In this document: in pieces, positions 19,313 to 29,376 of the stretch
How positions within the stretch are numbered: position 1 is the first letter of the stretch
Layout of the letters: every line of letters starts with the position of its first letter
DNA from: Clostridiaceae bacterium
Lineage (GTDB): Bacteria > Bacillota > Clostridia > DUPQ01
DNA: 64,000 nt
NCBI GenBank assembly: GCA_012838235.1
Contig: DUPQ01000009.1
Span: 29,681 to 93,680, forward strand
Direction: 5' to 3'
Notes under the pieces: generated by a model
What the model was told of the DNA's origin: nothing
Database searches by the model: none
What the model saw: the letters and a program-made list of their open reading frames with translations, nothing else
Position numbers and translations under genes: made by a program

Positions 19313-20293
19313 CTAATATTTAACTATTGAATGACCGAAAACATCGGCACTTATCTTAAGGAATTCCTGACACATGACATCAATTGCTTCTCTTCTGTGT
19401 CCTGCTCCTACCGGGTCGGAATACCATTTGGCCATAAATCCGCCCTTTTTACTTCCCAGTGCATGAAACATGGTATGGCAATATCTTCTTATCTCATCCA
19501 AAGAACCTTTAACAAATATATTCTGTATATCCACCGGGCAGAAAAAAGTAATCCTGTCTTTGTATTTCCCCAGATATTCCAGTCCCATATTCTGCTGCTG
19601 ATCCATCTGAATGCAATCCAGACCGGCATCTATCAAATCGTCAAGAATACTCCTTATATCCCCGCAACTGTGAAGAATTGTATACATATTATTATCATGA
19701 GCCGCTTTATATATCCTCTTGTATCTCGGCTTCCATATCTCTCTCCATTTGTCGGGAGAAATCATTAAAGAGTTCTGTAATCCCCAATCATCGGCGAATA
19801 TGAGCGAATCGACGCCGTAACTGGCAAACCGTTCCACAATATGCACATTCATATCGGTTAAGATATCAATAAGCTGACACAAATAATCGGTATTCTCATA
19901 TATATCAATCCAGGTATTTTCCAATCCTCTCAGAAAGTGAACTCGTTCGTAAATGGAAATTCCCACACCCATGGTGAATTTATCTTTGTGGTTTTCAATA
20001 TTCTCCTTTACGCCTTCCCATCTTCTATCCTCCGTTACATCGGGTATATGCATGCTTTCAAAGTCATCCCAGCTTTTAAGAGGAAATTCCTTAACTTCTC
20101 CCAGTTTGGATATACCGATATTATCCCATACGGCATTCCATTCATCTTTGCCTTTTGAGGGTCTGTAATCGGGATTTGCCCTCATATTGATAAACTTGAA
20201 ATCCGTTCCGTATTCCGGCGGAAAATCCACTGCCAGCCTGTCCGGATATTTAAACTGTAAAGTCGCTTTAACTACCTCTTTTGAATTCATCAT
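19313..20293 (-). CDS. Uroporphyrinogen decarboxylase family protein (UroD/corrinoid methyltransferase-like)
   Basis: VDSLIFADDWGLQNSLMISPDKWREIWKPRYKRIYKAAHDNNMYTILHSCGDI...IDAGLDCIQMDQQ. Confidence 0.88.
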   Translation of the reverse strand: MMNSKEVVKATLQFKYPDRLAVDFPPEYGTDFKFINMRANPDYRPSKGKDEWNAVWDNIGISKLGEVKEFPLKSWDDFESMHIPDVTEDRRWEGVKENIENHKDKFTMGVGISIYERVHFLRGLENTWIDIYENTDYLCQLIDILTDMNVHIVERFASYGVDSLIFADDWGLQNSLMISPDKWREIWKPRYKRIYKAAHDNNMYTILHSCGDIRSILDDLIDAGLDCIQMDQQQNMGLEYLGKYKDRITFFCPVDIQNIFVKGSLDEIRRYCHTMFHALGSKKGGFMAKWYSDPVGAGHRREAIDVMCQEFLKISADVFGHSIVKY

Positions 20294-20408
20294 TTCCATC
20301 ACCCTCATTAAAATTATATTCATTTTCATTACGAACCACAATATCCGCTATATATTCTGCCTGATTCAGGTATAATGTATCTGTAATATCAAATCAGCGA
20401 GGACACAC

Positions 20409-21833
20409 ATGATTCCCGTACTGGAAAACAGATGGATTTTAAAAGATAATATATTAAAATACTACGGCTTACGTAAAAAGCCGTATACATTTAAAAATAC
20501 GGTAAACATATCGGCTTCCACTGCGAAAATAATACAGTCTTTTGACGGAATAAGACATTTGTCGGAGTGTAAGATAAATAGTCAGATAAAGCAATTGATT
20601 AAGAAAAAGATAATTGTCGATGTACATTCCAAAAGAACCGTCCCCGATACTATAGATAATGCATTTTTCTGCAAAAACTGCTGTTCAAACGATTATGTGA
20701 TACCCGGTATAGAGTTTGATGACAACGGATTATGCCCCGTTTGTACCAATATGCCTTCGTTTAAGAATATAAAAGATGTCTTACCCGTAGTTAACACCAT
20801 AGAACACAATGAAAAGGCAAAATATGATGTCGCTCTTTTCTATACCGGAGGTAAAGACTCCACTTTTCTTTTATACTATTTTGCAGATGTGTTAAAACTG
20901 AAGGTGCTTGCTCTTACATGGGATATTCCTTTCATGTCGGATAATGCAATTAAAAGTATGAATAATGCAAAAGAAATATTCACAGATACCGACTTTATTT
21001 CCAAAGCATTGAATGATGAAGAACAAGCGGCCATATACAAGAAATCCTATGAACTTATGAAAAATGTATGTATATGTCCCTTTGCAGCCTATCCCCTGTT
21101 TTTGAAAGAATTGAGAGATTCGGGTGTAAAGTATGTGGTTTCGGGAAACGAACCGGCTCAACCCATAAATCTCATATTCAACAACTTATCACCAAAAACT
21201 TTCTATAACCCGTTATTTCAGATGCTATTTCGGGTTATATATAACATGGTGAGAATTTTTAAAGGATTGAAGCCGCTAAAAAAAGGTCGGATGGAAATGC
21301 TTCTGCTTTTGGAAACATTGGCCTTCGGGCAACCTCGGTTTATATCCGCTAAAACAGTAAGAAATCCTATGATAAGAAACATACATCAAGCATTGAAAGA
21401 GGCGGATGTTCTGATTACTTCATTTCGGAAAGAGGTTGAACAAGCCTCACTTGACGGCAACATACCTGCCCTTATTCATATCGATTTTAACGATGTAATT
21501 AAAGGTTGTATGAATAATATTTTATCCGACGGATATGTATGGAAGGATATAAAGGCATTACTCAAAGATAAAGCCGGATGGATTGATTCGGAAAATACAG
21601 ATTCAGGACTTCATACCAGCTGTAAAATAGAGCGGTGTAAGGATTTTTCACAGTATCAGTCTTTCAAAGCCATGGAAAGCGATATCATACCTTTCTCCGC
21701 ACTGGAATTATCCGTTGCCGTTAATTTAGGTTCTTTGACACGAGAAGATGCAATAAAGGAAATCAGGCACAATTCCGGATTTACCGATGTTGCACCTTGT
21801 GAAACCGGGATAATGACTAAATCGTTTATGTAA
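20409..21833 (+). CDS. PP-loop ATPase, PseA/WbpG (sugar amidotransferase)-like, with possible PqqD/RRE-like N-terminus
   Basis: FCKNCCSNDYVIPGIEFDDNGLCPVC zinc-ribbon-like, then YDVALFYTGGKDSTFLLYYF PP-loop; N-terminal NISASTAKIIQSFDGIRHLSECKI. Confidence 0.72.
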   Translation: MIPVLENRWILKDNILKYYGLRKKPYTFKNTVNISASTAKIIQSFDGIRHLSECKINSQIKQLIKKKIIVDVHSKRTVPDTIDNAFFCKNCCSNDYVIPGIEFDDNGLCPVCTNMPSFKNIKDVLPVVNTIEHNEKAKYDVALFYTGGKDSTFLLYYFADVLKLKVLALTWDIPFMSDNAIKSMNNAKEIFTDTDFISKALNDEEQAAIYKKSYELMKNVCICPFAAYPLFLKELRDSGVKYVVSGNEPAQPINLIFNNLSPKTFYNPLFQMLFRVIYNMVRIFKGLKPLKKGRMEMLLLLETLAFGQPRFISAKTVRNPMIRNIHQALKEADVLITSFRKEVEQASLDGNIPALIHIDFNDVIKGCMNNILSDGYVWKDIKALLKDKAGWIDSENTDSGLHTSCKIERCKDFSQYQSFKAMESDIIPFSALELSVAVNLGSLTREDAIKEIRHNSGFTDVAPCETGIMTKSFM

Positions 21834-22608
21834 TATCTATAAGTTTTCCTAAGTTTTTTACTCCCTTGGATACAATGGATTTTGCTATGGGATTATTGAA
21901 AGTGCAGAGTCTTGCACCAAATTCACATACCTTGACACAAGCTGCACATCTTATGCATTGTTTAACCGAAATACTTAAGTCTTTATCAATTGCATCGGTC
22001 GGACATGCCGTTATGCATTTATTGCACCGTACACACTTATTCTTATCTACGCGAGGTATCTTTATTGAAACTTTTCCTAAAAACTTCTGACCGAAAAGTT
22101 CCGCTACCGCAAACTGCCCCTTTATATCAACATGCTTTTTATTCTTCACATTGTAAATAACTTTTTTTAAGAAATTCTCCAATTCAACGGAATAATCGTA
22201 GTATATACCGTAATCTTTAAAGGCACTTGAATAGGAATGTTCGGCAGGTATAGCAGCAGCTCCGTATATCGATATACCTTTTTCCTTTAAAATATGGTTT
22301 GCCTGAGATAAAGCGTTACCTATAGTAACGGAACCGTATGTAGCTACGATAGCACCATTTTCCGCATTGATTTTAAGATGTTTAAGATATTCCGCATACG
22401 CATCGGGAATGGACTGATTATATACCGGAAAAGCTATGACAAACAAATCATATGCGATATCCACCGCCTGTCTTCTCTCTCTTATTGCACGTCTTGTAAC
22501 ATCAAATATATCTACCGCATATCCGTTGTTTCTCAGTGTTTTAGCCATATCTTCACACAAGTTATATGTGTTCCTTGTCGGTGAAAAACAGTTAATCAGG
22601 CATCTCAT
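21826..22608 (-). CDS. EFR1-type flavodoxin/ferredoxin fusion
   Basis: N-terminal flavodoxin-like fold plus CVRCNKCITACPTDAI and CIRCAACVKVCEFGA 4Fe-4S motifs. Confidence 0.88.
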   Translation of the reverse strand: MRCLINCFSPTRNTYNLCEDMAKTLRNNGYAVDIFDVTRRAIRERRQAVDIAYDLFVIAFPVYNQSIPDAYAEYLKHLKINAENGAIVATYGSVTIGNALSQANHILKEKGISIYGAAAIPAEHSYSSAFKDYGIYYDYSVELENFLKKVIYNVKNKKHVDIKGQFAVAELFGQKFLGKVSIKIPRVDKNKCVRCNKCITACPTDAIDKDLSISVKQCIRCAACVKVCEFGARLCTFNNPIAKSIVSKGVKNLGKLIDIT

Positions 22609-23705
22609 ATAGTATCTCCTTCAAAATCCGTTACTGAAAACATTGTCTTCAAACGATTATACTCCTCTTTTGCATTTTCATCCGGTTTACCGGTATATAT
22701 TGCTCTGATAAGAACATTCTTCATTGTATGTTCAACAGGTGCAAACTCCACCATATCCGTACTGTAACCTTTGGATTTCAAAGCCAGAACTCTTAATGTA
22801 TTTGTCAGCATTTCGGTAAACCTGTCTTTCTGTAAACCGTTATGAAAGCATAGGTTTAAGTTGTTCATTATCTATCTGCTTAAATAACTGATGCTGACAG
22901 CACGGAACCGATATGATGAGTTTTGCCTTGTTCCTTACAGCACTGCTCAAAAAGATATCAGTTGCTATATCACATGCATGAAGTCCTACCGCTATATCCA
23001 AGTAATCGTCATATGCCTTAATATCGCCGGATATGAAAGTTAAATCTGTCATACCGTATTTTTCAGCAATATCATTAAGATTACTATAACATCACTCTTT
23101 AAATCTATACCTGTTATATTGGTATTCATATGTTTAATATTATGCAAATAAAAGTGTAATGCAAAAGTCAGATAACCTTTACCGCAACAAAAATCCACAA
23201 CCTTAAGTTGCTTATTATCAAATGACAGTTTTTCAAATGCGTGGTCGAATATCTGCAAAAAACTGTTAATCTGCACAAATTTTCTGCGCCCTTTGTCGGT
23301 AACAACACCGTTTATATCAGATATCCCCAGATAATAAAGAAACGGTGCATCGGTTCCGTCTTTTATGATATGGTTCTTCTGTTTATCATGACTTGTATTT
23401 ACAACTGACTTTGTAGGCTTATGATTTTTTATGATAAGTTCGTTTTTCCTGTTTCTGAATACAACTATGTCGTTCTGTTTGGTAAAGATAGTACATTCTT
23501 TGAAATTAGTCGTAATAAGCTTATATATATGCTCAAATAGATTACTTCCATCAAAATTGATATGAAAAGCTTTATTATCGGAAAAATACTCCAGTTGAAA
23601 GCCGTCATTCACTCTTCTTATTCCGGCTTTACTCATATCCGCAGTTGCTTTTCCGAATGAGACCTGTAGAATATCCTTATGTTTTATATCAGACAAAATA
23701 TCCAT
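22605..23705 (-). pseudogene. SAM-dependent methyltransferase (METTL25/PF13679-like), broken by two frameshifts
   Basis: Three consecutive ORFs carry VVDFCCGKGYLTFALHFYL, ISVPCCQHQLFKQI and HNGLQKDRFTEMLTNTLR, collinear pieces of one family in shifted frames. Confidence 0.82.
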
Positions 23706-23790
23706 ATACGAATTATACCATCTTTTAACTTATGATTATATGATAAAATAGGGGTACTGAATTATATAGATTATTTAAAGGCGGTATGTT

Positions 23791-24168
23791 ATGACAAAGA
23801 AGATTATAAAAGTAGAAGGATGCCCTCAGGCAATTGGGCCCTATTCTCAGGCGGTAAGAGCGGATAATTTGCTTTTTGTATCAGGCAATCTCCCTGTTGA
23901 TCCTGCCACGGGAAAGATTCCGGAAGGAGTGGAAAAGCAGACCCATACGGTGCTTGGAAACATAGCAACCTTATTAAAAGGTGCAGGTCTGGATATGAGC
24001 GATATTATTAAGACAACATTGTTTATTAAAGATATGAATGATTTTTCCGTCATAAATGCAATATATGCCGAATATTTCACATCCGACTACCCTGCCCGTT
24101 CCACTGTGGAAGTGGCAAGGCTTCCCAAGGATGCTTTGATAGAAATAGAGTGTATAGCTAAATATTGA
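23791..24168 (+). CDS. ridA: RidA family protein (reactive enamine/imine deaminase)
   Basis: CPQAIGPYSQAVRADNLLFVSGNLPVDPATG ... YPARSTVEVARLPKDALIEIECIAKY. Confidence 0.96.
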   Translation: MTKKIIKVEGCPQAIGPYSQAVRADNLLFVSGNLPVDPATGKIPEGVEKQTHTVLGNIATLLKGAGLDMSDIIKTTLFIKDMNDFSVINAIYAEYFTSDYPARSTVEVARLPKDALIEIECIAKY

Positions 24169-25656
24169 TTAATGGAAGCAGGAGCCCCCTATAAACTCCC
24201 TTAATATGGAACTGGGAGGTACCGCTGCGGAATCAATCTTTTCAAATGCCGACAGTATATCCAACAGTCTTTTCGCCTCATCATATGCCGGGTCATCTTT
24301 CTTGACTTTCTTCAATATAGGTTCCGCGAATACTCTTAACAATCCGTGTTCGTACATCAATGCACTGTTGAATATCACATCGGCCTGTTCCTGGAACGGG
24401 AAAATATACTTATCCTCACCCGATCTGACCGATTCCCACATATTCAATGTACGGGATGCCGAGGAATTCCTGTATTCGTAATCCCTGGTTAATCTGCGTA
24501 TGAGTCTTGTATCAGTAGTGGCAAATCTGTTGTGACTGTCTATATTAATAGTAGTTAATGCGCTGATATATATTTTGTAAATATATTTCTCCTCGATTCC
24601 TTTTGTCATGACCGGATTAAGTCCGTGTATACCTTCTATGATAAGAACCTCCGAATCGCTCAATGAAAGCGGTATAAGTTCCTCTTTCCTGGACGCCGTA
24701 TTAAAATCAAAAACAGGTATCATTGTGTGTCCTTTTTTTGAAAGTTCTTTCATATTATCCTGAAACATGCATATGTCCAGAGCATCTACCGATTCAAGAT
24801 CCACTTTGCCCGTTTCATCGGGCACCATATCCGCTCTGTTAATATAGTAATTATCCAGTGATATTATCTTTGCTTTAACTCCGTGAACAATCAGATGAAT
24901 CTTAAGCCTGTTGGCAAAGGTGGTCTTTCCGCTGCTGGAAGGACCGGCTATCATGACGAATTTTTTATGCTTTTCGCTTATCTCACGGGAAATCTGTCCT
25001 AATTTGATATCCTGAAGAGCTTCCGTAGCAAGTATTATATCGTTAACCGAACCGCTTCTTACTACCCTGTTTAAGCTGGTTACATCGGGAATGCCCAGTA
25101 CATCTCCCCACCTGTTAAACTCACCGAATACCGCTGCCAGTTTATTCTGTTCCGTATACTGCGGTAACTCATACGGTTTATGACGTGTCGGATAGAAATA
25201 GATAAAACCCGGTTCATATGCCCTTATATCAAACAAATCCACATATGATGTTCTTTCGGCCACTTTGGAATAGAAGATGGATATAAAGCCGTCCAGATTG
25301 TATATGAGTACTTTGGGGTTATTGACATATTCCAATGACTCGGCAATGTCATATATCTTACGTTCCCTAAAAATCTCAATGGCTTTTTGTCTTGTGCAGT
25401 GTAATTCCTTAATCGGTACATCCTTATCGATATATTCCCGAACACCTTTTTTAATGGCTTCCACATGCTCATTATTTATCTTTATATCCTCAACCGTACA
25501 GAAACTTCCTTTATTTATCGAATACTCAATCTTTACTTTTCTGTGAGGAAAAATATCATTAAGAACTTTCAGAAGAATAAGTTGAAGAGTATTACGGTAT
25601 GTACGTATACCCGGAATTGTGGTTATATCAATTTTACGGTCAAACTTCCTGTCCAC
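24169..25656 (-). CDS. Nucleoside (uridine-type) kinase with N-terminal ThrRS-SAD-like region
   Basis: VMIAGPSSSGKTTFANRLKIHL P-loop; ISLDNYYINR; IIEGIHGLNPVMT; C-terminal SSILREFIGGSCFH. Confidence 0.9.
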   Translation of the reverse strand: MDRKFDRKIDITTIPGIRTYRNTLQLILLKVLNDIFPHRKVKIEYSINKGSFCTVEDIKINNEHVEAIKKGVREYIDKDVPIKELHCTRQKAIEIFRERKIYDIAESLEYVNNPKVLIYNLDGFISIFYSKVAERTSYVDLFDIRAYEPGFIYFYPTRHKPYELPQYTEQNKLAAVFGEFNRWGDVLGIPDVTSLNRVVRSGSVNDIILATEALQDIKLGQISREISEKHKKFVMIAGPSSSGKTTFANRLKIHLIVHGVKAKIISLDNYYINRADMVPDETGKVDLESVDALDICMFQDNMKELSKKGHTMIPVFDFNTASRKEELIPLSLSDSEVLIIEGIHGLNPVMTKGIEEKYIYKIYISALTTINIDSHNRFATTDTRLIRRLTRDYEYRNSSASRTLNMWESVRSGEDKYIFPFQEQADVIFNSALMYEHGLLRVFAEPILKKVKKDDPAYDEAKRLLDILSAFEKIDSAAVPPSSILREFIGGSCFH

Positions 25657-26344
25657 TCTTTATCACCTTCCTCATCAGTTTTACTCCACCAATGGTAGCA
25701 AACATTCCTAAAAATAGCAAACCGAAACAGAGACTGACATAATAGGATATTGACACAAAGAAGTCCAAAGACATTATATTTACCAACAAATCGGTATAGG
25801 GATCCAACAGATACAAATCATTTGTAAAGAGAATCTCATGGAACAACATCCAGAAACTGTGGAAATCCACTATCATATAGAAGATAAGCATTATAAACAG
25901 CAGTACGGTTATTACCATGGTTATCATTACGGTTTTTAAGAAAATCGATCTCATTGTATCCATATCCATGAGAAATCCCGCAATAACTATGATTGCAAGT
26001 AAACATATCATTATCACTAAAACCCACTCGGAAACAGTAAAAAGGTTAAGAACATCCACCATATGTGTTTTTTCCCGTTCATTGAATATCTCTCTTTTAA
26101 CTCCTTCCTGTATGTCATATATAACGAGGTCTTTTCTGTCCCCTTTCATGTATTTTATAATCTCATGGGTAATATCATCCAACTCCTCCTGAGTCATAAG
26201 AACAAACGGGGCTATTTCATGTTTAATCTGTAATTTCCTGTAAAGCTTCTCATTAAAAGCCACATACCGTATCGAACTTAACAGGAACACAAAACACAAT
26301 ATTATTGCAAAAACTACAGCCATTATCCTTATAGCAATTCTCAT
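25640..26344 (-). CDS. TIGR01906/DUF1461 family integral membrane protein
   Basis: Short Lys/Arg N-terminus, TM helix, EELDDITHEIIKYMKGDRKDLVIYD, FNEREKTHMVDV, four further TMs. Confidence 0.85.
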   Translation of the reverse strand: MRIAIRIMAVVFAIILCFVFLLSSIRYVAFNEKLYRKLQIKHEIAPFVLMTQEELDDITHEIIKYMKGDRKDLVIYDIQEGVKREIFNEREKTHMVDVLNLFTVSEWVLVIMICLLAIIVIAGFLMDMDTMRSIFLKTVMITMVITVLLFIMLIFYMIVDFHSFWMLFHEILFTNDLYLLDPYTDLLVNIMSLDFFVSISYYVSLCFGLLFLGMFATIGGVKLMRKVIKSGQEV

Positions 26345-29300
26345 AACAATCCCCTCACCACATCATAAAGTATCTTATCCGAAACCGGATTAACTCCTAC
26401 TCTGCCTTTTAAATTCAAAGTTGTAAATATTCCGTCCTCATTATGCATAAGTACCGGTCTTTTTTCTTTACGACCTTCAGCCGATTCACCGAAGGCGGGT
26501 TTTTTATAGTTAAAGACATACATCTTCTCTACCTTATCACACTGTATGAAATATTCCGCAACAAAATTAATCTTATCGGTATCGGAGTCATACAGGAAAG
26601 ATAAATCATCCCATCTATAACCCGGTAAAAGGCTTTGATTGATCGGACAATATGTGGCTTTCCACATCCTTCTGTCGCTCATCTCATAAGTGTGTCGGTT
26701 AAACTTAAAATTCTCCAGACAGGAATTCAGAATAAATAAGATTGGTTTATTTATGCTTTTTTTGATCGCTTCCGCTTCCTTTAAATGTTTTTTATCGGAA
26801 ATAATTATAATATCTGCCGTTTCTTTATCTGCCTGCTTAAAAGCGGGGCTTGTATTTACAACCTGTTTCGCAAGCATTCCTAAAGGATAGGCATTGATAC
26901 TTTCATAATTATTTTCGAAGATATCAAAATTATACACATCGGTATCAATTACCTTGCCCTGATGCTCCATAAATACCGCTAAAGAAAATGCTTCTCTTTC
27001 CTTTACGGCAATATCCGATGTGTCAATGCGTATTTTTCCGACGGGAACTGATTTACAACCTTTTGCGGAAGTATTCAATTTGTAAGTTTTCAAGGGGTTT
27101 TTGTGTCGGTCATATAACACAGCTGTTATTGTCATATCGCTGTAATCAACGGCGGTATCGTTTAAAATCCAGCATTCCGCATTCAATACATCGTTTGTAT
27201 AACATGTTCTTCTGTCACATCGCAAATTGACTTTAAGAGGGATCAGGGCCTCTTTAAAAGCGAAATATGCAGGTTTCGGCACTCTGTCCACACCCACAAC
27301 GGTCTTCATCCACCCCGAAGGATAAGCGTCAATCAGAAGGTGCAATGCGGTCTGAACCACATAATCGCTTCTTCTCCTTAATGCCAGAGTCATAATACTT
27401 GCAGCTTTTGCCTGATGGAGTTGACTGAAATATATCCAGTCTTTTATATTATCCTGCTCATAGAACCAGTCACCATGCATGGAATTGGTCTGTGCTCTTA
27501 CTATCCTGTCCGGTATCCAGCAGTCTTCTTCATTCTTCGGAAGCCATTCTTTCGGGTATCTTTCTTTCATAAGGTCAAGATTATCCAAACCCTCGGATCC
27601 GTACTCTCCGCATGCCGTTTTCCAATCTTTTCTTATAGCGGGCAGATAACCTCTGTATAAATCTCCTATCGGTAGAGCATGATTTGTATACCACATGTTA
27701 TAGCAGTGGAAATCGGATAAGCCTTCAAAGGTAGGAGGATCGTAATCCCCTTCCACCCTTTTAATTACTCTGTAAGGATTTTCCTGCTTTATTACTCTGT
27801 CACATATCTCAAACCAATTCTCCAGTTCCGCTCTGTTAAGATTTATTTGCTGATTGTCCGATTTGAACTGATCGGTAGGCTCATTTATGTAGGAAACCAT
27901 TATTACGCTCGGATGTCTCCTAACATGCCTTTCCATCTCGCCTACCTGTCTTACCGCTTCATAAAACTGGCTTCTTGCAAGCTGACCGAATAACGGAAAA
28001 TCCGCCTGTACCATCATTCCCAGCATATCACAGTATTCATATATTTCCGATTGCACCGGTCGCTGCGTAATCCTGTAATAATTCATATTGCAGTATTTGG
28101 CTATAAGGATGTCCTCTATGAGCTGCTCATAATCATCATTCATTACGCATAACTGCAAATGGCCCATCTCATTTGCACCTCTTAACAGAATCTCGGCATT
28201 GTTAAGATAAAGCGTTCCGTACGGTTTATTCACGGTATCCATATGGAATTTACGCATTCCGAAATTCTGCTCATATTGATCGGAATTGTCCGATTCTATT
28301 ATCACGGTATATAGATACGGAGTAAAACTGTGCCATAATCTGGGGTTTTCTATTTTGATGTCAAAATGGTAGTGGTTTTCCCCTTCATGTATTTTTCTTT
28401 GAAACTCACCTTTATATCTGAAGCAATCGTCAAAATTAAACGGTTCAACAGAAATATTTATCTTAACATCTTTCTTATACCTATCAACATTTTTAACTAC
28501 CACTTTTATCTTTGCCGTTTGATTGTCTATATCCGGATAAACACAGGCATCAAAAATAAATGTACTTTCTCTTTTTTCAATATATACCTTATCAAAAATA
28601 CCGCCTCCGGGGGGACAATGATGCCATCCGTCCTTCGGGTCATCCCAACCGATACCGGTTGCGGCATATATCTTTTTACCCAATCTGCCGTTTTCCCCTA
28701 ACATGGTGATATCGTTTTCCACTCTTACTACAAGAACATTTCCCTTCTCTTTAAGATATTCCGTAATGTCTTCTTCAAACGCATAGAAGAAACCTTCATG
28801 CGACAGTACATGTCGGCTGTTGACATATACCCCGGTAATATAGTCGGAACCTTTGAATACGATATAGTCTCTTAAGTTGTCTTTTTTGTAATCAAATTCC
28901 GTCCGGTAATATGTTACCCATTTACCCGTAGGACCGTGGTAATGAGGTATTGTTATGCTTTCCCATATACCCCTTCCTTCCAAAACGGCTGAGAAATCGT
29001 CAATATCCTCCCGTGTCTCAAAACGGAAATCGAAATTCTTAAACTCCAGTCTCGCTCTTTTTATTGCATGTTTACTTCTTCTTTTCAAAAAAGGTGCGTA
29101 TTGCGCTTTTAATTGCTCAAGACCTTCATAGTAATTCTTTAATTGCTGCTCGTACGATTGCTCCTCGGGAAAAGAATATTTATCTTTTATTTTATCAATC
29201 ACTTTGCCTTCATTGTTATCTTTACAAATATCATTGTCTTTAACAATATTGACACACTCAAACAAAACATCCGGTACCGGTACCGGTTGCTTTGCTTCCA

Positions 29301-29364
29301 TATATTCTTTTCTTTGTTCTATCTTTGTATCGGCGATTGCCGCAAACAAATCAATACTGTTCAA
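26341..29364 (-). CDS. Glycoside hydrolase family 2 protein (1007 aa)
   Basis: YYRTEF sugar-binding domain, catalytic INEP (acid/base) and ACGEYGSEGLDN (candidate nucleophile), beta-sandwich segments. Confidence 0.85.
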   Translation of the reverse strand: MNSIDLFAAIADTKIEQRKEYMEAKQPVPVPDVLFECVNIVKDNDICKDNNEGKVIDKIKDKYSFPEEQSYEQQLKNYYEGLEQLKAQYAPFLKRRSKHAIKRARLEFKNFDFRFETREDIDDFSAVLEGRGIWESITIPHYHGPTGKWVTYYRTEFDYKKDNLRDYIVFKGSDYITGVYVNSRHVLSHEGFFYAFEEDITEYLKEKGNVLVVRVENDITMLGENGRLGKKIYAATGIGWDDPKDGWHHCPPGGGIFDKVYIEKRESTFIFDACVYPDIDNQTAKIKVVVKNVDRYKKDVKINISVEPFNFDDCFRYKGEFQRKIHEGENHYHFDIKIENPRLWHSFTPYLYTVIIESDNSDQYEQNFGMRKFHMDTVNKPYGTLYLNNAEILLRGANEMGHLQLCVMNDDYEQLIEDILIAKYCNMNYYRITQRPVQSEIYEYCDMLGMMVQADFPLFGQLARSQFYEAVRQVGEMERHVRRHPSVIMVSYINEPTDQFKSDNQQINLNRAELENWFEICDRVIKQENPYRVIKRVEGDYDPPTFEGLSDFHCYNMWYTNHALPIGDLYRGYLPAIRKDWKTACGEYGSEGLDNLDLMKERYPKEWLPKNEEDCWIPDRIVRAQTNSMHGDWFYEQDNIKDWIYFSQLHQAKAASIMTLALRRRSDYVVQTALHLLIDAYPSGWMKTVVGVDRVPKPAYFAFKEALIPLKVNLRCDRRTCYTNDVLNAECWILNDTAVDYSDMTITAVLYDRHKNPLKTYKLNTSAKGCKSVPVGKIRIDTSDIAVKEREAFSLAVFMEHQGKVIDTDVYNFDIFENNYESINAYPLGMLAKQVVNTSPAFKQADKETADIIIISDKKHLKEAEAIKKSINKPILFILNSCLENFKFNRHTYEMSDRRMWKATYCPINQSLLPGYRWDDLSFLYDSDTDKINFVAEYFIQCDKVEKMYVFNYKKPAFGESAEGRKEKRPVLMHNEDGIFTTLNLKGRVGVNPVSDKILYDVVRGLL

Positions 29365-29376
29365 AGCATACCTCTG

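Noticed and set aside
22840-23090. Programmed ribosomal frameshifting in the methyltransferase
   Set aside because: No heptameric slippery site or stimulatory hairpin apparent, and two separate shifts would be required; mutation or assembly error is simpler.
24215-24235. T-box-like string CTGGGAGGTACCGCTGCGG
   Set aside because: Lies inside the nucleoside kinase coding region near its 3' end, with no upstream specifier stem or downstream aminoacyl/transport gene; coincidental.
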